Shown here in pieces: positions 13,002 through 23,788 of a stretch of DNA of 64,000 bases. Source of the stretch: Saposhnikovia divaricata. Lineage: Eukaryota; Streptophyta; Magnoliopsida; Apiales; Apiaceae. The stretch covers positions 50,079,881-50,143,880 of the forward strand of contig CM071597.1 of the NCBI GenBank assembly GCA_036435485.1, in the 5' to 3' direction. The notes beneath the pieces are model-generated. The model did not search any database and had not been told where the DNA came from. It saw nothing but the letters and a program-made list of their open reading frames with translations. A program made the translations under genes and the position numbers. Every line of letters begins with the position of its first letter. Position 1 is the first letter of the stretch.

Positions 13002-16000
13002 TGTAAGAACCCCAAATTTTGGATATAATTAAAACTTTTTATTAAGTAATGATAAAATGAGGAACAATGATTCCGACAACAAGGTCACCAGCTCTAATGA
13101 ATGGTGGTTTCAAAGAACAATGATTGTAATGAATGGATATTGCTTTGGACAATGATCCTGATGCATTGGTATATTGTCAGAATAGAGTAATTCGATGGTT
13201 GAGGACCTAGATAAGAATAATCTACCATCCAGGAAGGAGCTAATGGATCCTTGAAGGGAAATGAGTACGTGCATAGTGTTTCCCGTATGTGCATAGTATT
13301 TCCCGTACGTGCATAGTGTTTCCCGTACGTGCATAGTGTTTCCTGTACGTGCATAGTAATTTGGTGGATGAATAGTGATTTGGTAAGTTGGAAAACTTTT
13401 CACGCCACCCTATGTACGGGACGTGATATGGATGTTTCGAAGTCATATTAGTCATACGCGGAGGAAATAAGTGAATGCAGAGACGATCGGAATTCAGAAA
13501 TTCCAAATTCTTTTTCGGTATAATATTTGACCGGACAGTGGATTAAATATTATTATAATCCAAGAATTGAGATATTAACTTTGAGGATTTGATATTTTGG
13601 GGTGTTATTATATTTGATTTAAGAATGAAGGTAGGAAACCACTGAGGCAGTGAAACAAGCGTTCTAGAAACCGCTAAAACGTTATAACGAGATTAATCAA
13701 TAAAACGAACGAATCCTAGATTACGGATTAAGTTCGTATCAAGATTAAATATCCTACATGGTCATCACGAGGATTATATTAAGGATTGGGGAAGATATTA
13801 TGAATATCGAGAAATTTCCCGGTAAACCCTAGAGGTGAAACTACTTAGTTATTCGTCCGAACGATCAATCGAAACGGGAAATAACCGGACACAGAAACAA
13901 GCAGAGAAAGCAAGGTGCATGCATGTGCAAGTGATAATATCTAGCAACCAAGTGGCTCCAAGTAACTAGCACACTTAGGAAAGGAAGTAGTACTTAGAAA
14001 TCTAACCATTACTTAGCTCTCCACCATTTAAAACAAGACACATGCTTTGCCAAATACCTCATCCATTACATCACACTCCACTAACACTACCAAGATGAGA
14101 TATTATCTACCAAAAGTCACTTTATGCATAATTGAGCAAAACAAATCAAGAAAACAAGCAAACTCTCTCCATTCATTTCTTCTTCATCCATTCGGCTTTT
14201 TGGTTAATTCCAAGACCAAAGATCAACTTCCAACCATCATTTGATCTTGTAATTTTTAAGGTGAGTCCTATATTTCACAAAATTAATCTCCTAAAAATTT
14301 CAAGCTCAAATTCCTTTGTTTCCATTTTCAAAAAAATCCAACAAGAGGAGGGTGAATAGTGTTCATATGAACTAACCTTTGATTTTTATGATTCTTTTGA
14401 TTGATCTAGCTAGCTTAAGGTCACATGAGGATGGATCAAGGCTTGATAAGGCCATATCACTCTCTAAGGAAGGTAACAAGCTCAAAAACCCTTGGTATCA
14501 TTTTGAGATGTTATGAGTTTTATGGATGATTTAGTGTTAGTATGCCATGTAATGCTTAGATCTACGTGATTAGTTGATTATGGTTGTTATTTGGATTGTG
14601 ATCCATGACATGGTTGAGATAAGATGATGTTAGAATAGTCATGATGTTGTCATGTGTTAGAATGGATGGGGTGTAGTGCTTGAATGATTCACGGTGAGGT
14701 GAAAACTTTGGAAAACGCGTAAACATAGCCGTTATAATGCCCGATTTTACAATATCATGTTTTGTGTGCCATTTTTCATATCAAGACCCTACTGTCCAGA
14801 AGTCTTTTCTGCCATTATAGGATAGTTTATGTTATAAGCTTCGTTTTGATATAAAGATCATGTGAAACGGACTTACGGTTTAGGATTTATGACCGATTTA
14901 CTAAAAGTAGTTCGAATCCGTAAACGAAAGTTCGTAACTGAATTTGAACCCTCGTAAAATATGTAAAGTCATGGCAAATCTTGGAAAATAAATACTAGAG
15001 GTAAAAAGGAAGGTGTGAAAGAAAACCGTATGTCAAAAGGATCATTTTTCAATTTATTAAAAATGTTCGAGTCAAGGTTAAACGCGAACGAACCCCTAAA
15101 AGACGACTCTTTTATAACTTCGGTAAAACACTTAGAAAACGGGCGATAAAACTCGGAGTATAGTATTGGTTCGTAATGATCGACTTTAGAACTCATATGA
15201 CTTAAGTATGTCCCAAGTGTAAGTACAATGACATGTCGTATTAACGAACGAATGTCGGGTCGGATCAGTGATAAAAGTAATCCACTAAAAGGGGTATAAC
15301 GAGATAACTCGAGAACGTGTTTCGAATTAAGTATAACTTAACTTTTAATATGTTAAGTGATTAATCCCGAATGCCTTGGCTATTTATAGATCACCAAGCT
15401 GAACCGGGACCCGCTACCCCTACCCCTTACCTTACTCGACTACCAGGCAAGTTTCAATTCCCTTCTTTTAGGCTGTTGTTGTGATTGAATAAATATATAT
15501 ATATGATTGTTGATATACATATGCCATTGCATGCATGCCTACTTTCAAGTTGAATTGATATACTTGTTCCCTGAATGTCATTGTTGGCCTATAAGCTAGA
15601 TAGTTATATATCAGTTATAAGCCGGTTATGGTAAGACCCTCATAGAAGGGCATATACATCTTATTAATCAAATTTAGACCGGGAGTCAATATTCCTTGAT
15701 ATATCGAGAGTACCTCGGAAGAAAATATTTAAGTAAATATTTTCTATTATTTGGGCGAGGAATATTATTTGAATATTCGTTGGAGACTAATTATTTTAAC
15801 GATCCTTACTTCAAATAATTATTTGAACGTAACTATTCAACGAATAATATTTCTCAATATTCATTCAGAGTCGAATTGATTATCGACTATTATTTCGAAT
15901 ATTCTTCTAAAGATGAGACTGTTAAATGAATATTATTTGGATGTTCTTTTAGATTATTATTTTATTAAATAAATATTACTTTTGAATATTCATTTAAGAT

Positions 16001-17736
16001 ATTAAATACTTGATGAATATTATTTTAATATTCATCTGAAGCTTGATTTAATTATCGAATATTATCTCGAATATTCCTTAAGGCTTGGATTACTAAATGA
16101 ATATTACTTGATATTCATTTAGGATATTATTCATTAAATGAATATTACTTTTGAATATTCATTTAAATTCCTAATTAATTATGAATATTAACTTAAATAT
16201 TCTTTTCAGGTCTTATTAATTAATGAATATTGTTTTGAATATTCATTTAAATATTTATTTATTCAATAAATATTCTCCTGATATTTCTTCAGGGATTATT
16301 TTGAGAAATACTCTGATTAAAGATATTCTTTCATATTCCCAAATATTCTTTAAATATTTTAACTCATTAAGTATTCTCTGAATATTTATTCCATACTTAG
16401 AATAATCTCGATAAGGTTTATCTTCTTCGATTATTACAGAAAATATTTCGAAGTCATATTATTATTAATCTTATATCAAGAAAGGTTCTCAGACATCATT
16501 CTTCTTTGAGTCTATCTCCTTAATAATAAGGGAACCTTACTTGGAAAATGTTATTTATCTTGTCGACTTCCCGGTCATAAAGTATTCCCTTCACCCGCAA
16601 CTCGGGTGCTGTTGACTTATTAAGTCATTGCTTACCTTCTCATCTTTCGAGGGGTAAGATTACTGGAACAAGTTGATATCCGTTACCAAGTAATAGCTTG
16701 GGAGTTATTGGTAAATTTTCCTTTCCAACTAGATACGACTACTTTGTGGAGTCTTATCAACAAGTATTATACTTGGGGAAAGGGGGACGAACGTTATATT
16801 TAGAATCATGAATTCTATTTGAACTAGGAGTCGTGTAAGAGGTCGAGTAGCGCCGGTCCATCCCCTTGGCCCAACCGTTGGCCGGGGAGAGCTAGCAAGG
16901 CGGTATACAAGTAAAGCCGTCAGTTCTTCCTTCTACCGGTAGTAAATCTAAATTGAGCTGTACGATCTCGACTGATCATCAAGATTGGAACAGCGGGCGC
17001 GGTGAATACTCCATCATTGGTTCATCATCCAAATTTATTTATTTCCTGCAACATGATTACTGTTGGCAGAGTTGGAAAAGGGTCATAACTGGAATTGCAA
17101 CCTTTTCTTGCAAGTTCCTCTTCTTAATAACAATAAGAATATCTCGCTTACTTTGATGTAGCAGATATTTCTACAAACAAATACTTTAAGTTACCTTGTA
17201 ACTTCATCGTTCATATTATACTGGCATCATTTCCGTAAATGCATGGCATATGGTTTGAAAGATACTTTTGAACTGTTATACATTATCGTTCAGTTATATA
17301 TTATTGTTGGTGGGCTATTGCTCACCCTTGCTTTATTATTATATCACAACAACAGCTAGACCAGATGACTCGCACAAGGCGCACTCGACGCGGGCGAGGA
17401 CGATGAGACTACCAGAGCTGAAGAAGAAGCTATTGGTAGGATATATATTTATTCTTTCAGTACCAAGAATATGGTCTAGTATGACTTATGTAAATGGATG
17501 GCAAAGAGTATGTATTATATTGAAATTCTTTTGGATTGTAAGAACTCATAATGTGATTAATAAAAATTTGATTGTTACTCTGATTTCATCTCTGGGACTA
17601 TAACGGGTGTGTTTTATATTGTTGTGTTGGGTTATAGAGACGTAATTTATTTTATGTTAAGGAAAGTTCAATTGTTGTGGACAGAATTGGAAATCGTAAC
17701 CACCGGATCCCGGACCCCGGATCTGGGGGTGTTACA
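13002..17736 (+). repeat. 3' LTR (4,735 bp)
   Basis: Same length and content as 2654-7388. Visible substitutions relative to the 5' LTR include positions near 13877, 14235, 14281, 14410, 15177, 15511, 16625 and 17395. No insertion or deletion is needed to align the two, which implies a young insertion. Confidence 0.95.
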
Positions 17737-17741
17737 AATAT

Positions 17742-19313
17742 GAAGCGGTATTAGCAGGTCTAGATTTGGCAAAAAGTTTGGAGGTAAAGCACCTAAGAGT
17801 TTTCAGCAATTCTATGCTAGTTGTCAAACAGTTTTCAAGAGAATACGGACAAAAAGATCCCCGAACAAAAGCCTATGCCACGAAGGTGCGCGAAAATTCA
17901 TTATTGTTCGAATCATTCGAATTAAGCCAAGTAGCCAGGGAGAACAACAGCCGAGCCGATGCGTTATCAAGGTTAGCTTCGGCGGAAACTCAGAATCTCA
18001 CAGGTTCAATTTATTTGACCGAAGTCAAGGCACCATCGATAGACAAAAAACAATGCCTGGAAATTCATAAAGGAATTAATTGGATGACGCCAATCAGAGC
18101 TTTCTTAGAAAAAGACACCCTTCCCCTTGATAAAAAACAGGCCCATAAAATCAGATACCGATCAGTCAGTTACTCCATCATTGAAGGCAGATTATTCAGG
18201 AGATCAGCCACTCAGCCATTGCTCCGATGCCTGTACCCCGACGAGCAAAAGATGGCATTAGAAAGTATTCATGAAGGCATTTGTGGTGAACACCTCGCAG
18301 GACGGTCACTTGCCTTCAAAATCTTAAGACAAGGTTTCTATTGGCCAACGATAAGGGAAGACGCTTCGGAGTACGCAAAGAAATGCAAACAATGTCAATT
18401 ATTCAGTAACGTTCCGAAGCAACCACCCGAAGAGATGACCTCGGTACTCAATCCGATTCCTTTTGCTATGTGGGCGGTAGATATTGTGGGCATTCTGCCA
18501 ACTAGTACTAAACAGGCCAAATATTGCATTGTGGCCATTGATTACATGACCAAGTGGGTAGAAGCAAGACCCCTCTCAGCCATCACCGAAGAAGCTGCAA
18601 AAAAGTTCGTGCTAGAACAAATTATTCTAAGGTTCGGAATCCCGATGATATGTGTGTCGGACAATGGGACACAATTCATTGCAAGCAAATTCAGGAAATT
18701 CCTATTTGAATTCGGAATTCAGCAAAGGTTCAGTTCGGTTGGCCATCCTCAAGGAAATGGAGCAATCGAAGCAGCTAACAAGATCATTTTCGACGGGATA
18801 AAGAAAAGGCTATGAGATTCTAAAGGACTTTGGGTTGAAGAATTGCCATATGTCTTGTGGGCCTACCGAACAACTCCGAGATCATCGACCGGAGAAACTC
18901 CATTCAAACTCGCCTTCGGCACCGATGCTTTGATGCCAACTGAGGTCGGCCTAGAATCATATCGGACACAGGTATTCAACGTGGAAACAAATGAATTCGG
19001 ACTCCGAGCAAATGTGGATCTGCTTGAAGAAGAAAGGGAAGCAGCCTATCAGAGAAATTTAAGATACCAACTTCAGGTAGCCCAATATTACGATTCAGGA
19101 ATAAAGAAAAGATCATTCCACGAGGGAGAATTAGTCCTCAGAGAATTAGCCACTTCGATGCCGACCAAACAAGGTAAACTCATGCCGAATTGGGAAGGTC
19201 CCTACGTGGTGATAGAGGTAGTTCGTCCAGGAACATACAAGCTAGCTCATTCGGACGGGAATCTTATCAAAAATACATGGCATGCATCCCGCTTTCGTCG
19301 TTTTTACCAGTAA
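17742..19313 (+). pseudogene. Tat-lineage pol, second part (rest of second RNase H, integrase)
   Basis: This continues in frame from codon 2651-2653 once the 15-kb insert and one copy of its target duplication are removed. The archaeal-type RNase H resumes (EAVLAGLDLAK). The catalytic position in FSNSMLVV is Asn at 17808-17810, where family members usually have Asp; the last Asp is in SRADALSRLA. Integrase follows, with an HHCC zinc-binding site (HEGICGEH...CKQC), the catalytic Asp in WAVDIVG, the second Asp in VSDNGTQF and the Glu in NGAIEAANK. A TGA stop at 18813-18815 interrupts the frame. The integrase tail continues to a natural end, RFRRFYQ, at 19313. It was probably coding-competent before the stops and the RNase H substitution. 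Confidence 0.9.
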
Positions 19314-19505
19314 GATCTTTTCATCTTATTGTAAATAAAGTAAATATAAGGAACCCATGTTTGGGGCAGACCGAATAAAACATGTGTTTTTATTTCTAGT
19401 TTAGTATTTATGATATTTTGACATAATTAAGGCAGGGAGGAAATATTTTTCATTAACCGAAGAAAGCCTTAATCATTTACAAATCCCTTAAATACTTGGG
19501 GACAT
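19314..19505 (+). other. Spacer between integrase end and tandem array
   Basis: Non-coding and AT-rich. No gene signal is seen. Confidence 0.6.
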
Positions 19506-20560
19506 AACAGCTAGGCTCCGGCCGAAGATGCAAAATTGTCCGAAGACGCATAAAAATAAAAATTATGCTAAGGACAAATAAACAGCTAGGCTCCGGCCGA
19601 AGATGCAAAATTGTCCGAAGACGCATAAAAATAAAAAATTATGCTAAGGACAAATAAACAGCTAGGCTCCGGCCGAAGATGCAAAATAGTCCGAAGAACG
19701 CATAAAAATAAAAATTATGCTAAGGACAAATAAACAGCTAGGCTCCGGCCGAAGATGCAAAATTGTCCGAGGACGCATAAAAATAAAAATTATACTAAGG
19801 ACAAATAAACAGCTAGGCTCCGGCCGAAGATGCAAAATTGTCCGAAGACGCATAAAAATAAAAATTATGCTAAGGACAAATAAACAGCTAGGCTCCAGCC
19901 GAAGATGCAAAATTGTCCGAAGACGCATAAAAATAAAAAATTATGCTAAGGACAAATAAACAGCTAGGCTCCGGCCGAAGATGCAAAATAGTCCGAAGAA
20001 CGCATAAAAATAAAAATTATGCTAAGGACAAATAAACAGCTAGGCTCCGGCCGAAGATGCAAAATTGTCCGAAGACGCATAAAAATAAAAATTATGCTAA
20101 GGACAAATAAACAGCTAGGCTCCGGCCGAAGATGCAAAATTGTCCGAAGACGCATAAAAATAAAAATTATGCTAAGGACAAATAAACAGCTAGGCTCCGG
20201 CCGAAGATGCAAAATTGTCCGAAGACGCATAAAAATAAAAAATTATGCTAAGGACAAATAAACAGCTAGGCTCCGGCCGAAGATGCAAAATTGTCCGAAG
20301 ACGCATAAAAATAAAAAATTATGCTAAGGACAAATAAACAGCTAGGCTCCGACCGAAGATGCAAAATTGTCCGAAGACGCATAAAAATAAAAATTATGCT
20401 AAGGACAAATAAACAGCTAGGCTCCGGCCGAAGATGCAAAATTGTCCGAAGACGCATAAAAATAAAAAATTATGCTAAGGACAAATAAACAGCTAGGCTC
20501 CGGCCGAAGATGCAAAATTGTCCGAAGACGCATAAAAATAAAAATTATGCCAAGGACAAT
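19506..20560 (+). repeat. Tandem array, 14 copies of a ~75-bp unit
   Basis: Each unit starts cagctaggctccggccgaag and ends in an AT-rich tail with ctaaggacaaata. Fourteen starts can be counted between 19508 and 20490, spaced 75-77 bp. Copies 3 and 7 share a variant (tagtccgaagaacg), which gives a four-unit, ~302-bp higher-order period over the first part. Tandem arrays between pol and the 3' LTR are known in Tat-lineage elements. Open frames on both strands here only reflect a unit length that is a multiple of three. Confidence 0.95.
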
Positions 20561-20663
20561 ATAAATTGGACGAAAAATAAGCGACATAATATTCAAAAGG
20601 TCAAATCCGAATAAAGAGTTATGCCCGAAGGCTTACATCATATGATCGAAAACAAAAGAAAAT

Positions 20664-22389
20664 TCAGTCAGAAAGATCAGGCTCGGAGCCCGAACTGACT
20701 TCAAGAGGTAGATCGGGATCTGGGGGACGAGTAACGGGATCCTCAAACATGCCCAAAATCTGCTTGTAGTCCCAACCCTGCTGATGAGCCCGAACCACTG
20801 CTTCATCAAAGCCAGCCGCATAACTCCTGTCTTCGCACTGGATCATCTTCTTTTCAGACTTCTTCAGCAGTCGCCGACCCCGCTTGGCTTGCTCGGTCCT
20901 CCTCGCCACAAGCCTCATCTGAGCATCTCTCTCCAGCTCCAGAGATTTACGTTCAATCTCCAAATTCTCAACACGAGTCTGGAGTTCGGCATTCTTCCTT
21001 CGAAGAGACTCTGCCTCCTTCAGCTGCTTGGACATATCCTTTACCTTGTCCTGAACGGCCGCAGCCCAAGGAGCAGTCTGAAACAAACAAGAAAGCAAAC
21101 ATGAAACGAATGAAAAAACGTGCAAAAAATACAAGTATAAAGTAACAAGAAATATACCATGGTAAGGTGCCCCAACAGCTCGGCACAAGCCGACACAGGA
21201 TCGGCAGATTCATAGACAGATCGATCGGCACGAAGAATCATGGCGTGAAGGAAGTCGTCGGAAACCTGTTTCGCTTCCGCAGGAGCAGGGGCAGCAAACT
21301 TGTCCGTGGACATAATCGACCAAGAAGGTCGATAGGACTAAACAACCTCTTCGGTATTACGAATCCTCTTGTTCACATTATCAGCAGTTCCGCCAGACGA
21401 AGAACCAGCTGGATGACCGGACTCAGATAATGTCTTCGAATCGTTTGGATCGGCCTCGGTTCCTTCGGTTATTAAAGGATGCTGCCTAGCCTCCTCTTCA
21501 GCCAACCGAAGCAGTCTAGCTTCCTCCTCGGCCTTTTTCTTGGCCGCTTTCTCGGCCTGCCTCCGATCCAAATCTATTTTAGAAGACACTACAACAACAA
21601 AGCACAAAATCAGCAAAATATCATTTATGAATAAAAATTCACTGAAGAACGAAAAGATATGTTACCACCACGCCAATGGATAGCGTCAAGATAACCCTTG
21701 TCTCGGCTCATAGCTAGGGGAATCTTATCTGGAATCATCGGTCGGCTAATTTTGTAATAATCAGCCTTATCTTGATCAGACATCTCAGGTGCAAGTACAT
21801 TCCGAGGTTCTATTTCTCTCCATACTCGGTAATTATCTAATCTCGGACCACTAATGAAAAATCACTTAGTATGCGTGTTATGATTACTAGAGTTGGTGGC
21901 ATCCCAATCTGCCCGACCAGATCTTCGGGCTATTGTGTAGAAGCCCGCCGACTTAGGGTTCCTCCTTATATCATAGTGATGAAGAAAGTGGACCAATCGG
22001 GGTTCAACCTCGGCTTTTATACATCTAGTTTGAAAAGCATTGAAATGAATAAAACTATTCGGGTCCAGCTGACCTAAAGCTATCCTCGTATGAATCAAGA
22101 ACCTCCTAATGATGGGAAGAAGAGGAAGTCTAAGGCAGCAATGGAAGGCTCGTTCAGAGATGCCTATTTTAAAACTTCCATGAGGACAAGGGGAAACAGG
22201 GGTATGATAGACGAGGTCATCTTCTTCGGCCTGATATGCCTCATATTGTTCGGGGAAGTCATATCTACTATGCATGTGTAAAACTTCTTCTTCGGACATA
22301 TCCGAAAGAAGATTGGCTGCTGGAAATTTTGACTCATCGCCAAAATGCGCCATCGCCGAATACGGAGGAACCGCACCTGATTGAGCCAT
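20664..22389 (-). pseudogene. Antisense spliced gene of the Tat element (Transposase_28-like domain plus coiled coil)
   Basis: On the minus strand I read exon 1 22389-21666, exon 2 21588-21158 and exon 3 21077-20664, with GT donors (21665, 21157), AG acceptors (21590-21589, 21079-21078) and matching phases. Exon 1 carries a stretch (LRLPLLPIIRRFL ... GQLDPNSFIHFNAF ... EVEPRLVHFLHHY) that resembles the plant 'putative gypsy type transposon' domain PF04195. Exon 2 has an Arg/Lys/Glu/Ala-rich segment. Exon 3 is a long heptad-like coiled coil (DKVKDMSKQLKEAESLRR...) with an acidic end. Two stops break it: TGA at 21862-21864 (fits Trp TGG) and TAG at 21338-21340 (fits Gln CAG). Antisense genes of this kind downstream of pol are known from Grande- and Retand-type elements. 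Their function is not established. Confidence 0.75.
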
Positions 22390-22392
22390 CTC

Positions 22393-22778
22393 CTGCGTTC
22401 GGAAACAGAGGAGTCAGCCATGTACTTGGAAAATAAGAAAAACTTTGAGAAAAAAACTTATTTGGTCAGTAACCGAGTACAGAGGGCTTGGATCAATCGG
22501 CCGAATAAAACCCAGATTCATACGAACCGAAGGGTGTTCTTAAGTATTGGGGACACCGAGGAAAGTTCTTACCCCAAAATTCCCAAAATAAAAAAGAAAA
22601 CTCACAAAAAACTACTAAGCGCCCAAAACGGTTCAAACCCATATCCCCAGAAACCTCTTATCGTCAAAAAGCCCCACTACATTTACATATACATATACAA
22701 ACATACATGCATTTGCACAAGATAAAATCGCGAATCTTCATACTAACAGATATCCTGAAAGAAAGAAGAAGAACTTAC
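22393..22778 (-). other. Probable 5'-leader intron of the antisense gene
   Basis: The minus strand has a strong donor (AA|gtaagttc at 22778) and an acceptor (cgcag|GAG) three bases upstream of the ATG at 22389. This would place a 5' UTR intron of about 386 bp directly before the start codon. It was predicted by eye only. Confidence 0.45.
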
Positions 22779-22976
22779 TTATTGTCCAGTAGGAGATAAG
22801 GTCGAGTTCCTGGGGGTAGTTTGTTTGAAGATGAACCGCAACTGGAGTTGGAGCAGCAATATCTATCGAACCCGCGTTCCCAATCGTTAAATTTGGAAGA
22901 GAGGTTGAGAAGAAATTTTTTACCAAGTAGCCGATGTGAAAAGAGAAAAGTAAAACAGCCAAAGGGGTTTTTTGAG

Positions 22977-22988
22977 GTTTTAAATAGA
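22977..22988 (-). promoter_or_regulatory. TATA-like element for the antisense gene
   Basis: The minus strand reads ctatttaaaac about 200 bp upstream of the proposed leader intron, a reasonable TATA-box position. No other promoter element is evident. Confidence 0.35.
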
Positions 22989-22989
22989 C

Positions 22990-23359
22990 ACGACCCTTGA
23001 AAGTTACAAATTCAACGGCTACGATTCAAGCACAAATCTTAAGGCAGGAATAACTGTCATCATTAATGGACGCGACTCCCCATGCGACTCCTTCTCATCA
23101 ATAGCTGTCATCCATGTCCGAAAAAAGGTAGCCGAAAAGGTAATCCGAAGATGGGCTATTGGTTTCGGCCTTCAGTCCGAGGATACCTCTTACCGAAGCC
23201 CTGGGACATGTTGGAGGCCCATCGGCCCAATAAGCTATATTAAGCCCATGACTGTACACCCAAATTAAGTATCCAAGACATAGAGATCGGGTTTAAATTC
23301 GGGGATGGGGGCGGGGATAGCACTCCCCGGCCCCGAAGTGCCCCGATGCCCATCCCTAC
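22990..23359. other. Right end of the Tat element and a GC-rich TE-like terminus
   Basis: No coding signal. A TGTTGGAGGCCC start at 23209 could be the first bases of a truncated 3' LTR. From about 23285 to 23359 the minus strand reads TAGGGATGGGCATCGGGGC followed by a G/C-rich stretch, which looks like the terminal sequence of a hAT-type MITE abutting the EF-1alpha fragment. No matching second end was found nearby. Confidence 0.35.
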
Positions 23360-23788
23360 TCCTTCTCGAGCTCCTTTCCAGACCGCCTGTCAATCTTGGT
23401 CAAAATCTCAGCAAATTTGACAGCAATGTGGGAGGTATGACAATCGTGGACTGAAGCATATCCATTGCCAATCTGTCCAGGGTGGTTCATGATGATGACT
23501 TGAGATGTGAAACTGACAGCTCCCTTGGCTGGATCATCCTTTGAGTTCGAGGCCACATATCCACGCTTGAGATCCTTAACAGAAAATTTTTTGACATTGA
23601 AGCCAACATTGTCACCAGGAAGTGCCTCTTGAAGAGACTCGTGATGCATCTCAACAGACTTAACTTCAGTGGTCAGACCAGAGGGGCCAAAAGTGACAAC
23701 CATTCCAGGCTTCAAAGTACCAGTCTCAACTCGTCCCACAGGCACAGTTCCAATACCACCGATCTTGTACACATCCTAACGTGGGAGA

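Larger units (their letters stand above)
2654..17736 (+). mobile_element. LARD-like non-autonomous LTR retrotransposon with 4.7-kb LTRs
   Basis: The total is 15,083 bp: LTR 2654-7388, interior 7389-13001, LTR 13002-17736. Both LTRs are exactly 4,735 bp and begin TGTAAGAACC and end GGTGTTACA. A PBS for initiator tRNA-Met follows the 5' LTR and a purine tract precedes the 3' LTR. The interior has no intact gag or pol, only relics of RNase H and of an integrase end with chromodomain-like sequence, which place its ancestry in plant chromoviruses, probably Tekay-like. I noticed about 16-20 substitutions and no length difference between the LTRs. Long LTRs, a decayed interior and recent movement fit the LARD class, mobilised in trans by a related element. 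Confidence 0.93.
1..23208 (+). mobile_element. Ty3/gypsy Tat-lineage retrotransposon, interrupted
   Basis: This is the oldest layer of the left third. Its coding region runs in from the left edge and is interrupted at 2653/17742 by a 15-kb insertion. Seen in order: the end of Gag, protease, RT, RNase H, a second archaeal-type RNase H, integrase, a tandem array, and an antisense spliced gene. That order, with two RNase H domains, is known for the Tat/Ogre/Retand group of plant Metaviridae. The 5' LTR and most of Gag lie outside the window. The 3' LTR is not certain. A TGTTGG start at 23209 is a candidate, but no clear polypurine tract precedes it, so the right limit is provisional. Confidence 0.8.

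Noticed and set aside
19662..20457. Repeated proteins on both strands across the tandem array
   Set aside because: The unit length near 75 bp keeps frames open on both strands. These are repeat artefacts, not genes.
19506..20560. CRISPR-like regular spacing
   Set aside because: The whole 75-bp unit is conserved with no variable spacers, and this is plant DNA. It is a tandem array.
23209..23270. Certain 3' LTR of the Tat element
   Set aside because: Only a TG start and plausible sequence. No purine tract, no partner LTR in the window, so it was kept as a candidate only.
23356..23772. Functional EF-1alpha gene
   Set aside because: Only an internal part is present, with a stop at 25960-25958, truncated ends and a transposon inside.
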